DNA of 64,000 nucleotides from contig NW_026111781.1 of assembly GCF_024679095.1 (NCBI RefSeq), positions 252,501 through 316,500 of the forward strand. The letters run 5' to 3'. Positions within the stretch are counted from its first letter, which is position 1. Each line of letters begins with the position of its first letter. The stretch is from Eriocheir sinensis. Its lineage: Eukaryota; Arthropoda; Malacostraca; Decapoda; Varunidae. The notes under the pieces were generated by a model. That model was not told the DNA's origin, did no database searches, and was given only the letters and a program-made list of their open reading frames with translations. Below, piece after piece: positions 46,352-57,248 of this stretch. The position numbers and the translations under genes were made by a program.

Positions 46352-46545
46352 GTTCATTGTGTTCCCCTCTGTGTGGCCAAAGGTACAGTCTTAGGCCATG
46401 TAGTAATGGTGGACACACCACTGTTACTGTGTGTAGACAACTCCCTTGTTCATTGTGTTCCCCTCTGTGTGGCCAAAGGTACAGTCTTAGGCCATGTAGT
46501 AATGGTGGACACAGCACTGTTACTGTGTGTAGACAACTTCCTTAG
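46352..46545. repeat. 97-bp tandem repeat, two copies
   Basis: TTCATTGTGTTCCCCTCTGT through GTGTGTAGACAACTYCCTT is repeated nearly exactly. It follows one unit of the dispersed satellite (46285-46350). Confidence 0.85.
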
Positions 46546-46694
46546 TTAGTTTACCCTGGATGTTGGTGAAGGCACAGCCGCAGGCCATGTAGCTGTGTGG
46601 CGTTAAGCCTCATCCCCCTGATTTGGTTTGTCCTGGCTTTGTTTACTTTGTTATTTATAGTTTTATTAAAGAGTGATGTATGTATGTATGTATG

Positions 46695-47958
46695 CAGTGG
46701 TGGGACTCAATTTTTTAAGAACAGGTTCTCTCACTCCTGGACTGGCTAACAATGGGTTCTATCACAGTCGCTAGAAGCAAACCATGATGCTGGTTGGCCC
46801 GACATAGTGCAAAGATTGATCTTTGGGTTGCTACAGTCTAGCAAGTGAAATTATTGATTTTAGTTATTTTTCCAACTTTAAAAAAAAAGTCCAAATTCCT
46901 AATGGTTAAAGCTTAATTAATGCTGAGCGGACAGTATATGCTTAGTGACTATTAAAATGTTTGGGTTGTTGCAAATGTTATTATCCATTAGACTATAACC
47001 AGTTGTGATAATGTTGTGCTAACATTTTTATAGCCACTGTTTGCAATTATAAAATATTTATTTTCTGTGCTTCAAAACTCTTTTAATTAGTTTATTAGTA
47101 ATGCTTATTTTTTTAAATATTTTTGTGCATCTTATTAAGCAACCTTTACTTGGTAATATATCAGTTTATAGTAGAAATGTGTTTGAATTCTGCATTTACC
47201 TAACATGTTGCCTTCTGGAAAAGGAAAATATTAAGGAAAATGCTTCAGCTTAAGTCTTTTAGTCATGATCTTTCAGCCTTGCCTCTTCCACTTTGTTCTA
47301 TTTTCCATCAGCACGACAATGTTGTCAATATACGATTGATCAGAATGCATCAATAGTCTATTGGGCTTATTTTGTGTCTCGGCCCTATGCCTATATATTT
47401 ATAGATTCAAACGGTTATCAAAGTGATCTTGACATATTTAAGATCACCATTCCTTACGCCGTGATGCGTGACTACAGAAAATAATGGTTTCAGCCTCAAA
47501 AAAATAAAATAAAATAAAATCCAACCAGCTACAGTGGTCTGAAGATCATTATGAGCCCTGGGGAGGTCCTGTGAGGTTATCACAGGCGTGACAGCTGGCC
47601 TGTCTTCAGGAAGACACAGGTGTGACAGCTGGTTGCCGTGAAGTAAACAAAACCAGCTGGCAGCGGTTGCTGTCGGTGTAGCCTTTGTAACGGCGCTCTC
47701 GTTGGAATCGGTGATGCCACATTGGTCTTGAACCCGTGTTCGGCTCCACCCGACATCCAGTCTGGTTTTAGTCGTGTTTTTGACTCTCAAAAGCCAGCAA
47801 CAGATCTGTGAGGGGTTTACCAAAATAAGTTATAAGTAAAAGGTGTTCATGGGGGGAAAATTGAGAACCCCTGATTTAAGCTGACAGTAACAACCGCTTC
47901 TCAGGATTAAAGAAATTCCAAGAACAGGTTCTTGCGAACCGGCTGAATCCCATCACTG
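46695..47958. mobile_element. hAT-like non-autonomous element, 1.26 kb
   Basis: The left end CAGTGGTGGGACTCAATTTT (then AAGAACAGGTTCT) is imperfectly inverted at the right (AACCGGCTGAATCCCATCAC-TG). The 8-bp flank TATGTATG occurs on both sides, but within a (TATG)n context, so the duplication is not unique proof. No transposase is readable; the 138-codon minus frame has no known motif. Confidence 0.7.
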
Positions 47959-48084
47959 TATGTATGTATATAACTAGGATGTCAACAATTCCTCCTATTC
48001 ATGTTCTGAAATGCCGAAATTTACTCTTTTCTCCACTCCAACGTGACCTCTGCGTGTAACCAAACACGAGAAATTAATCAAGAC

Positions 48085-48200
48085 AAGGGAAGTTTTGCCG
48101 GTGCTGGGTACCAAACCCACGACCATCGATCAGATAGCCACTCCTTCACCAGTCGGCCAAAGAGGTGCCCCCCCCCTGGCAGAGGGAGTTATGGGAGGCT
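48085..48200 (-). mobile_element. tRNA-derived SINE head, third type
   Basis: On minus, TTTGGCCGACTGGTGAAGGA (A-box), GATCGATGGTCGTGGG and TTTGGTACC (B-box-like) form a tRNA-like 75-mer. No intact cloverleaf was confirmed, so it is called a SINE head and not a tRNA gene. Confidence 0.5.
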
Positions 48201-48989
48201 GCTGGCCCATCAGGCTTAGTCGCCGCGGCAATACAATTGTTTTGACCTCTTCCGCTGTGCATCACTCTTTGGGTGGTGCTTCTTCACATAGTTACTCAGT
48301 CATAGTTAAATTTGGGTTCCGCCATGCGCAGATCATGATGGGACAAACCACATGAGGGGGCGAGACTCAACGCCACACCGGGTAGACATGGCAGGCAGGG
48401 TGAAGCTCCCGTGGGTACACTCACCAAAAACTTCTCCATGCATTCTGAGATACACAGACCAACACTTTTGAGACACTCCTCCCAGTGTGTCAGCCTTGTG
48501 TACTCCTGCTCTTGTGAAGGTGCCAGGGACTCGGTATTAGGACATATGCACTGCTGAGGCTTGTCGCTTCAAAGCATTGTGCTGTGCTGGGAAGATATCA
48601 CTTACGTATCCATAATATAATAATTGGTTGTGCTGATAATTCCTCATCATATAGGTGTTTTTTTTCCCATACGTAATATGCTGTCATTCTGGTGGTAAGT
48701 ACGGTGGCAGGCACACCCCCTCATACTCTTGCCTGGCCAAGTAACAGCCAATCATTGCACTGGAGGAGTAAGCTTGCTTCTGCCTTGCCAGTGCTCAGGA
48801 TTGCATGAAAACATTATCTGTTCACCTCAAATCAACATGAAGTATTAACTGAAAGATAAAGCTTCACCTGAAGAACTACTTCTGTGGTGCCCCGCATGGT
48901 GCTTCATCTACAAACACAGACGCAGTAACATCACCTGACCCAGTACAAACATCACAAATAAATAAGGAAGACGAAAGCGACATAGAACG

Positions 48990-49220
48990 TTAGAATACAT
49001 CCAACTTTAAGAACAATTTGAAGAACACAGCACAGCAAGGTGACAGTGGGAAGAACAAATCATTATTGAAACACACAGGGAGCCAAAAGGGGCGTCTCAG
49101 GCCACCATACAGCTGGCGCTCTGCCGGCTTCCCGAAACCGCCCACTTCACCCAACGACAGCACCACACCAAAGGCTATAAGGACGAGAATCATGTAAACG
49201 GAAGCCATGTAGAATAACAC
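48990..49220 (-). CDS. Small open frame with a signal-peptide-like N terminus
   Basis: A 76-codon frame contains MASVYMILVLIAFGVVLSLG, a convincing hydrophobic leader, followed by EVGGFGKPAERQLYGG. A possible donor (TTGG|GTGAAG) falls right after the leader, so this may be the first coding exon of a secreted protein. No family was recognised and no partner exon was found. It could be chance. Confidence 0.25.
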   Translation of the reverse strand: MLFYMASVYMILVLIAFGVVLSLGEVGGFGKPAERQLYGGLRRPFWLPVCFNNDLFFPLSPCCAVFFKLFLKLDVF

Positions 49221-49262
49221 TACTCATGAATATTCACTCTTATGTACTATAACCATAGAGGA

Positions 49263-49838
49263 TGTGACAATATCATAGGGTCAGGAGTGCACCCTCAGTT
49301 CAGGAGCCTTTTGTACCCTGTCAATAGTTATGACGTAGTAATGACGTATAGTGACGTAGGCAATCGCCCATATAAGGGGGTTCCCTCGGAGTACTCGGGG
49401 CAGAACTAGAAATAATTCTGACCGACGCTCATGTGTCCCTCTAAATTTTAGACACAATATGTGTCGTGTGTTCATCTACGCTGTCGTGAGTAGAAAGTGA
49501 AGTGTTGTACCGTAAAGGAAAGCGCACTAGTGTCCATTGTGTATAGTGGTATTGTTTAGATTATAAGAGTATATATATTCAGTGTATGTGTAATAAGAAA
49601 TAGTTAGAATTGCAACTAGTATTGAAGTAGGACGATACTTGTCCCTTAACAGGCAGTGTGCGAGGCCTGACGACCCGCTGGGTCTGACTGAAGTGTATTT
49701 TGTATTTTATATTATTCTTGTTATTCATAGTGTTAAGATAGGTTAAATTAAATATAAAAAGCGACAACGTTTCATCACCCCAACTACGAGCTCCTTCAAA
49801 TACTCTTGAAGTACCAGAACATTAAGTCAGTTGTCGCA
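49263..49838 (+). mobile_element. Probable solo LTR
   Basis: The block starts TGTGACAATATC and ends TCAGTTGTCGCA, giving TG...CA ends with an 8-bp imperfect inverted repeat. Inside is a promoter-like arrangement: three CRE-like TGACGTA words at 49331-49360, then CATATAAGGG (TATA) at 49370-49379 and a downstream initiator region. No internal retrotransposon coding sequence follows, and flanking duplications are not clear. Confidence 0.45.
49370..49379 (+). promoter_or_regulatory. TATA-like box of the probable LTR
   Basis: CATATAAGGG lies about 20-40 bp downstream of repeated TGACGTA (CRE/ATF-like) words. Confidence 0.4.
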
Positions 49839-49839
49839 G

Positions 49840-50865
49840 GTACAAATCAGTCTTAAATCTCCTTGAGAGCCCGGTAGTGGGCCACAACACTTCAAAAGCC
49901 TTGCCAGATGTGTGTGTTTGGCCGCATATGCCTAAAACGTCAAGGATTATGATGAGACCAAGAAGACAGCCATATATATGTGCACACTGTTAACTTGACT
50001 GTAGATAGAAAGAAATACAAACTTGTTTTTAGCGTACAAAGAAAATACCTTCATTCGCCACGTGACATCTACAAGTAAAAATAGTCATTTGTCTTGTGTT
50101 ACAGAATGCATGTTATAGGTCAAGGCTAGCAGTGATACTTAGCATACACAGGTAGGTCTTGCAGTATTCCAGATAGTGTTAGAAAACTGAGAACACTGCA
50201 CAGTCACAACGCTGTCGGTCAAGGTGGAAGCAGAGTGAGGGTTATGTGCGGTGATTGGCTGCCACAGAGCTGGTCAAGAGAAAGAGAGGAGGCTTGACCA
50301 CCTGTAATATCCTACTGAAACAGACTGTACCTTACCACAGAGTCACTGACATAAGGTCGTCAATGCACTACAGAGATTATTGACAATTACCATGGGGGGA
50401 CTGTGCTGTGGATGCAGTTATTCTGTAAGCCATTCCACTCAGGACATTGATCGCTATTCTGAGACGCTGCCGACTCTCACACCAGTTATTTCTAAATGTC
50501 AAAAAAAGGAAAATGTGTTCTCAGGAGTATTTTTTTTAGAGTTATGGGTACAGGAGCCTTGTCAGACTCCCACCAGGGTCAAAACACTAGCCATGGAAAG
50601 GCCCACAACTACCAAAGCCATGTTAAGTATGTGTGTGCTTGGGTGCAGAAATCTTTGATAACATGGACCATTCTCAGGCAGTTTAAATGCTGGGGTTGAC
50701 CTCATCCCTATTCATTGCCAGTAAAAGTATACAGAATTATAATATCTGGCAAAATTAATACGTAAAGGACATACTGCACCAGCGTGGATAGCTATACGGT
50801 ATATGACGATGATAGGTATTTATTTAATAATGTGTATGCACCCCTGCCGTGATTACACTGTTAAA
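49840..50865. other. Unassigned sequence with satellite relics
   Basis: Isolated diverged units of the dispersed satellite (AGCCTTGCCAGATGTGTGTG at 49898, GGAGCCTTGTCAGACTCCC at 50551) are visible. No gene recognised. Confidence 0.4.
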
Positions 50866-50874
50866 AATCTGCTG

Positions 50875-51030
50875 CGAGGTTTTGAGGCCTGTCACTAGTG
50901 GAGCCTGTGGCCACATGTCTGCAGACCCATTCATACGTTAGAGATGGAAACACCAGTCGGCTGTGCTATTTGACGATGACTGAGGCCTTCACCGTCAAGG
51001 ATAATGATGACTTTGTGCTGGTCTTGTGGG
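50875..51030 (-). pseudogene. Tc1/mariner transposase N-terminal relic
   Basis: On minus one frame reads KVIIILDGEGLSHRQIAQPT-GVSISNV and then a stop; a second frame continues TGSTSDRPQ. This is the order of the Tc1 helix-turn-helix (GLS-RQIA-GVS) followed by the G-S-DRP linker. Only about 50 residues survive. Confidence 0.75.
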
Positions 51031-51052
51031 GTCTACATTGCCACTAACTTGA

Positions 51053-51055
<3 letters not shown>

Positions 51056-51093
<38 letters not shown>
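51056..51093. repeat. (GA)n microsatellite
   Basis: 38 bp of GA. Confidence 0.9.
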
Positions 51094-51097
<4 letters not shown>

Positions 51098-51709
51098 TTT
51101 CCTAAGAGTGGGGAAAAATTACCACTTACCTCCTCCTCCTCTTCTTCTCCTCTTCCTCTTATTTGCCTTTTTCTTCAAGCCTGTAATAATTGCAACACCC
51201 AATTAGTACTGTATGCTGGGACATGAGAAAATTATTTTAGTTGTAAAACCAGAAAAGAAAGTCCTTGACTCGGGTTTAGCAGGCGTGCCCTAACACCTGT
51301 ACCCATTTGAGTGACCTGCCAGGCTTTATACAGGGAGGGCAGACCACTCAGGGACAGAATAAGGCAACACTGGGGCCAACTTACCTAACAGTACATTTTG
51401 GCTGGGTGTGCCATCCAGGCTATAGGTGTACCCAGGGAAGGTTATGTATGCTACAGGCTGTGAATGAGGGGCAGGTTGTGCATCTCTTCCTGGGTCACTG
51501 GCTCCACCACCTACACACTAATTGAGCTGGTTTATGCCTTGCAGCCTTCACTTTCAGTCTTCTCAGCACAGCAACACTAAACCCAGCCAAGCACTGGAAT
51601 ACCCACCTTCAAGGCTATTACTGATGCTTGTACAGATGGTGCAAGAGAATCAAACCCCAAGCAGGCCACGACCACCTGCAGGGGGACTTACATTGGGATG
51701 TTTGTTTTT

Positions 51710-52045
51710 GCCTGCTACTGTCTATAGCTATGTTTAAGACCACGCTGTGAATATATATCATGTTCCTGGTCATGGCTCACTCACTCACTCACTCTGTAAG
51801 GAATTGGCTTCATATACACTCCCAGGAAGGTCATACTGGTGCCTGCTACTGTCTATAGCTATGTTTATGACCACCCTGTGAATATATATCATGTTCCTGG
51901 TCATGGCTCACTCACTCACTCACTGTGTAAGGAATTGGGTTCATATACACTCCCAGGAACGTCATACTGGTGCCTGCTACTGTCTATAGCTATGTTTAAG
52001 ACCACGCTGTGAATATATATCATGTTCCACTCACTCACTGTGTAA
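51710..52045. repeat. Tandem repeat, about 131-bp unit, two and a half copies
   Basis: GCCTGCTACTGTCTATAGCT through CTCCCAGGAAGGTCATACTG is repeated at 51711, 51841 and 51972, the last truncated, with (CACT)n inside. Confidence 0.85.
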
Positions 52046-52111
52046 GAATTGTATATATATTGCAATACTATGCAATAAGTATATCATGCAATAAGTTAGC
52101 AAAAATATGCC

Positions 52112-52362
<251 letters not shown>

Positions 52363-52513
52363 CATAGTATTGCAAAAAGTGAGCCATATAGTTTTCTAAA
52401 ATAAATACAAAATTATTTTTTTTGTCAATTATTTATTAAATAAATAAGGCACATTTTCTTCACTAAGAGGCTGATTCTGCAGGAACTTGACATCTTGGTG
52501 TTCTTTCTTCCAG

Positions 52514-52599
52514 AGTGTGCAGTGTGCCGCAGGCAGACCAAGACGCCAGAGATGTCCGTTCAGCCATTCAATTCTGCCGAGGGAAAGAAGTCGTGTTAG
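52514..52599 (+). CDS. Last coding exon of the unidentified plus-strand gene
   Basis: Acceptor TTCTTTCTTCCAG. It accepts phase 1 from 33787: G plus AG gives Glu. It then reads CAVCRRQTKTPEMSVQPFNS followed by AEGKKSC and TAG at 52597-52599. The Cys-x2-Cys after an acidic stretch may bind metal. A 3'UTR with AATAAA at 52691-52696 follows. The preceding intron would be 18.7 kb and would hold the NUMT and most transposons of this half. Confidence 0.6.
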
Positions 52600-52690
52600 T
52601 CAACTCTGATGACTTGTACTTTTCTCTGTGGACTCTGCTGTAAGCCAGTCACGGAAGATGTGAACTGTATCTGTACTATGAAGTCTTATA

Positions 52691-52696
52691 AATAAA
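52691..52696 (+). terminator. Polyadenylation signal AATAAA
   Basis: It lies 92 bp after the stop codon in TCTTATAAATAAACTTAAGG, correct for the exon at 52514-52599. Confidence 0.55.
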
Positions 52697-52965
52697 CTTA
52701 AGGGCCACACCTATGACTTTATCTTGCCCCAAACCCATTTAGCTAATCTCCGGACACTTTTTTAGATATAATTGACTTAGGTACATTTTTCAGGCTACTT
52801 TTAAAGCAAGTTACAGCATTTTTTGTTTTCAAGATGTTATTGAGCCGTAAGGTGATATATCTAGTTGATTTGATCTTGTGATATTTTTGCAATACCTCTT
52901 AACAATTAACTTTTAAAACAAACATTAAAACCAGTTTAGCCTTCTGTGGCCTTGGGAAACAGTCA

Positions 52966-53160
52966 TAACAGCTTTTCAAACAAGCAAACTGTGGCGTCAT
53001 TAAGTTCAAGAATAGAGGCTTTATTCAGAAGGTAATTCCTGGTACAGTAAGCAGTATAATCTGACTTACAGTTGACTACACAGACTCTGGAGATAGAGAG
53101 CAAAGATCTGCACTCGTAGCTCACCCAAACAGGTCCCAATGTTAGGTACCACATACCCGT
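52966..53160 (-). CDS. Possible last exon and polyA signal of the haem peroxidase gene
   Basis: On minus a stretch reads CRSLLSISRVCVVNCKSDYT followed by AYCTRNYLLNK. GAATAAAG at 53014-53021 on minus gives a polyA signal. In related peroxidases a Cys-rich segment follows the C-x2-C-x-C-x3-G motif, which the exon at 53653-53803 ends with. The acceptor is weak and the downstream frame stays open past the polyA signal, so this assignment is tentative. Confidence 0.25.
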
Positions 53161-53429
53161 AACTGCATATACGTAACCTATACAGAACACTACACACTTC
53201 CCTTCAGTACCAGGAGGCTGCTGGGTCCCCACACGCTACAATAATTTCATGTTTAAAGAGAAAGAAAGATGCTTGGCGTGAGAACAGGGTAACTTTTGAT
53301 ATGAATAGTGGCACTGTACGGAAACATCTGAACATGGACCGGGGCTTTCAGAAGGTGCACCCGAGGAGAAAGACTTCACTAGCAGATGCTTGGCGTGAGA
53401 ACAGGCTAACTATAGCAAGGACAAACACA

Positions 53430-53650
53430 TATCTCTCACCCCTTCACTCTTGTCACCCTTCCTCACCCCCCACACATCACTCACCCCTTCACTCTTGTCA
53501 CCCTTCCTCAACCCCCACACATTACTCACCCCTTCACTCTTGTCACCCTTCCTCACCCCCCTATAGCAAGGACAAACACATACTTCTCACCCCTTCACTC
53601 TTGTCACCCTTCCTCACCCCCCTCTAGCAAGGAAAACACACACATCACTC
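53430..53650. repeat. CCTTCACTCTTGTCACCC minisatellite
   Basis: Four to five copies of CTCACCCCTTCACTCTTGTC-ACCCTTCCTCACCCCC, interleaved with TATAGCAAGGACAAACACAT. Confidence 0.85.
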
Positions 53651-53652
53651 AC

Positions 53653-53803
53653 CCCTTCCTTGGTACAGGTGCACATGACACAGGGTGATATGCGCTCGGC
53701 TGCCCCGATGTCAATATCAGTCTTGCCGACCCCACATGACACGCGCTCCTTCCACAGCTCTGGGTTGATCCCCGGCAGGTCACAGCGGGACACACGAGGG
53801 TTC
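53653..53803 (-). CDS. Animal haem peroxidase, C-terminal exon
   Basis: Acceptor TGATGTTTCAG, donor AAGGAAGGG|GTGAGT. After one base completing a Leu codon it encodes 50 residues: NPRVSRCDLPGINPELWKER, SCGVGKTDIDIGAAERISPC and CVMCTCTKEG. Arthropod haem peroxidases of the peroxidasin/chorion-peroxidase type have this cysteine-rich extension (C-x2-C-x-C-T-x-EG) after the catalytic domain. It joins in phase to the exon at 54684-54769. The protein would be secreted. It oxidises substrates with H2O2, but the haem-binding residues lie in exons not seen here. Confidence 0.72.
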
Positions 53804-53934
53804 CTGAAACATCAATGGGATCATCACAGTGTCTGGTTGGTGGGATGAGAAGTTTCCGCCTCCCATGTTGACAAGTTCCAGAGGTCAAAAATGAGGTTAA
53901 CTGGGTTCTCATGTCTGTGTTTTGGGGTTCCTGG

Positions 53935-54540
53935 TACAGAGAAAGGGTCAAACTACCACTGGGGTCATAAAACTCCCCCTGGAAATGCCCTGAACTCGTA
54001 TGAAAGCCTAGTCAAATATGCGTGTTCTTAGGTTCTTGGTACAGAGAAAGGGTCAAACTACCACTGGGGTCATAAAACTACCCCTGGAAGTGCCCAAATC
54101 TCCTATGAAAGCCTTGTCAAATATATGTTTTCTTAGGTTCACAGTACAGATGGAGGTTCATACTACCACCAGGGTCATGAAACTACCCCTGGAAATGCCC
54201 TGAACTCCTAGGAAAGTCTTGTCAAATATATTTCTTAGGTTCACAGTACAGATGAAGGTTTAAACTACCACCAGGGTCATAAAACTATCCCCGGAAATGC
54301 CCCAAACTCCTATGAAAGTCTTGTCAAATATATTTCTTAGGTTCACAGTACAGATGAAGGTTCAAACTACCACCAGGGTCATAAAACTACCCCCAGAAAT
54401 GCCCCAAACTCCTATGAAAGTCTTGTCAGATATGTTTCTCAGATTCATGGTACAGAGGAAGGTTCAAACTACCACTGGGGTCATAAAAATACCCCTGAAA
54501 ATGCCTACAACTCATACGAAAGCCTAGTCAAATATATATA
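53935..54540. repeat. Inverted copy of the dispersed satellite, about 107-bp units, five to six copies
   Basis: Units contain CTATGAAAGCCTTGTCAAAT, CTTAGGTTCACAGTACAGAT, ACTACCACCAGGGTCATAAA and ACTACCCCTGGAAATGCCC. These are the reverse complement of the 17.1-kb array. The array sits inside an intron of the haem peroxidase gene. Confidence 0.88.
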
Positions 54541-54683
54541 AGTTTTACCTGACTTCTGGACATTGAACGGAAAAAACACCCAAGAAAACCCGGATAATCT
54601 TCTCTGTGGCCTTGGGAAACAGTTGTAATGTGAGCCTGTGACCTTTAACAATACTGACCTAACCCCCAAACAGTCTCACTTAC

Positions 54684-54769
54684 AGGAAGGGGTCAGGAAG
54701 GTCAAAGACGGACCGCTGCTCACTCTCCACATTATCACAGTTATCGCAGAGCATCTTGGCAAGCGTGAC
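54684..54769 (-). CDS. Animal haem peroxidase, exon at the end of the catalytic domain
   Basis: Acceptor TGTAATTCTTGCAG, donor TTCCT|GTAAGTGAG. It encodes VTLAKMLCDNCDNVESEQRS followed by VFDLPDPF(L). The pattern L-A-x2-L/I-C-D-N is the hallmark of the C-terminal helix of animal haem peroxidases. It ends with two bases that combine with the G of 53803 into Leu, so the two exons splice cleanly (intron 53804-54683). No upstream peroxidase exon was found up to 63.5 kb. Confidence 0.75.
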
Positions 54770-54874
54770 CTGCAAGAATTACACACGTTAGAATTATTAC
54801 TTACGACACAAGCAAAGAACTTATTGACAGACTGGTAGAAAACACTCATTCAGACTTACATAGAGATTTAGTAT

Positions 54875-55290
54875 ACTTATTAATACACACACTCACACTA
54901 TATAAGGAAGGAAAGGACTTAGAACTTATTGATAGACTTTGCAAGGAAAAAACTCAACACTAACATAGAGATTTAGTAGACATATCAACACACACACACT
55001 CACACTATATAAGGAAGGAAAGGACTTAGAACTTATTGATAGACTTTGCAAGGAAAAAACTCACACTAACATAGAGATTTAGTAGACATATTAACACACA
55101 CACACTCACACTATATAAGGAAGGAAAGGACTTAGAACTTATTGATAGACTTTGCAGGGAAAAAACTCACACTAACATAGAGATTTAGTAAACATATTAA
55201 CACACACACACTCACACTATATAAGGAAGGAAAGGACTTAGAACTTATTGATAGATTTTGCAAGGATAAACTCACTCATAACAATATAGT
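54875..55290. repeat. Tandem repeat, about 104-bp unit, four copies
   Basis: Units CACACTCACACTATATAAGG, AAGGAAAGGACTTAGAACTT and ATTGATAGACTTTGCAAGG repeat with few changes. Confidence 0.88.
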
Positions 55291-55352
55291 GATTTAAAAT
55301 GCCTGATAGAATGTGTTTGATAGATTACGTGTGCTTCAGTATTAGTGGACTT

Positions 55353-55508
55353 GAGAGGAGGAGGAGGAGGAGGAGGAGGAGGAAAGGAGGGAGAGAGGGA
55401 GGAAGAGAAGGTGAGGAAAGAAATGAAGAAAGGTTGAGAAAGGAAGGAGAATACAAAGAAAATAAGAAGAAAAAAAATTACGTATACGATTTGACCGAGA
55501 CTCACCTC

Positions 55509-55596
<88 letters not shown>

Positions 55597-55647
55597 GGAG
55601 AATACCAAGAAAATAAGAGAAAAAAATTACATATACGATTTTTTTTT

Positions 55648-55695
<48 letters not shown>
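55353..55695. repeat. Purine (GGA)n/(GA)n then pyrimidine (CT)n blocks
   Basis: (GGA)n at 55355-55385 and (GA)n at 55511-55593 are followed by (CT)n at 55652-55694. The flanking words GGAGAATACMAAGAAAATAA and AAAAATTACRTATACGATTT occur twice, so part of this is a short tandem duplication. Confidence 0.85.
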
Positions 55696-55700
<5 letters not shown>

Positions 55701-55752
55701 CTCCATCTCTCTCTCCTTTCCTTCCCTTCCATAATAACAACAACAATACTAA

Positions 55753-57149
55753 AGGCTGTTCACTTAACTCTGAGCCGTGGAGCCGAGCCTCATTTGTAAC
55801 GAGGCCGCTGATTGGCTGGCTGGCTCTCTCGCTCACCCTGTGTTGAAAGGCTGCATAATGAATGCTCGCGTGGCACATGTCTATGTTTTATTCGTTATAT
55901 CTTGTCTCATACACATAACAGACCATTTTTGTTGGTACCGTTGCACTCAGCAGTGAATGCAGAAGCTTCGATACTCAGGGAAAAACTATTACTAAGCAAT
56001 AATAAAGAAGTTTTAGCGAGTTGAAGCGGAAATTTTCTTGCGATATCTTTATAACACTGTTTATTTATTATCATTTCCTGTGTAAATATTTAAAGGAATG
56101 CTGTTATAAACGATTGCGTTTCATAAAAGAATGTCTCCTGAACGGAATGCAATCATCAAATTATAGTTAGATGATAATATAAGCGGATTACTGAATTATT
56201 TATGAGCATGTGTCACTCGCCGGGAAGAGGGAGCAGCGAGGCAGCACGACACAAGGCTGTGTAGGGAGGTGAGGACGGGGGTAAGGAGAGCGCTGATTGG
56301 CTGGCGGCCTCTCTCACTCACCGTGTTGAGAGGCAGTGTATAATGGTATATGTTTATGTTTTATTCGTTATATCTTGTCTCATGTACGTGACAGATAATT
56401 TCTGTTGGTACCTTTAGACTCGGCAATGAATGGGGAACTTTCGATACTCAGGAAAAAGATAGCAATAAGCAACTATAAAGAAATTTTGGCGAGTTGAAGT
56501 GAAAGCTTTCTTCCCGATATCTTTATAACGCTGTTTATTTATCATCATTTCCTGAATAAATATTCAAAGGTATGCTGCTATAAACTATTGCATTTCATTG
56601 AGGGATGCCTCCTGAACGCAATACAATTGTCAACTTATAGTTAGAAGGTAATGTAAGTGAATTACAAAATAATTTATGGGAAGGTATGACTCGCGGGAAA
56701 GGGCGAGCGGCGGAGTGCGGCCGGCCAGGCGGCAGACTCATGCTGCAGGTGAGGGGGAGGGGAGGCTCAGGCAGTGAAGACAGCACAGCAGTGAGGGGGG
56801 AAAGCAGAAAATATATAGGCCGGGTGTCCTGCATGCATTATTTATTATTTTACTTACTTGATTTTACTTATAGATACGATGCATCCTTTGGCACAACATG
56901 AAAGTAATGGTGCTAATCTGACGATTATTGACACTGGATTGATAGTTTTTCCTGTGGAACATATAGGTTATATAGCTACATGAAATAAAATCACGCCATG
57001 AACACTTTACCCCCCATTTCTTTTCTTAAATGCCTGGACGGTGTGGTATTGTGAGTAAAACAAAAAAAATGTGTGTAATATAGCCTACCTTGAACCGTGA
57101 AATTAGAAAATGCCTTAAAGCATGTCATGTCCCGCGTTTAGGAAATGCT

Positions 57150-57248
<99 letters not shown>

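Noticed and set aside
47407..47823. 138-codon minus frame in the hAT-like element
   Set aside because: No transposase or other motif; contains short duplicated words (CAGGTGTGACAGCTGG) and is probably noncoding.
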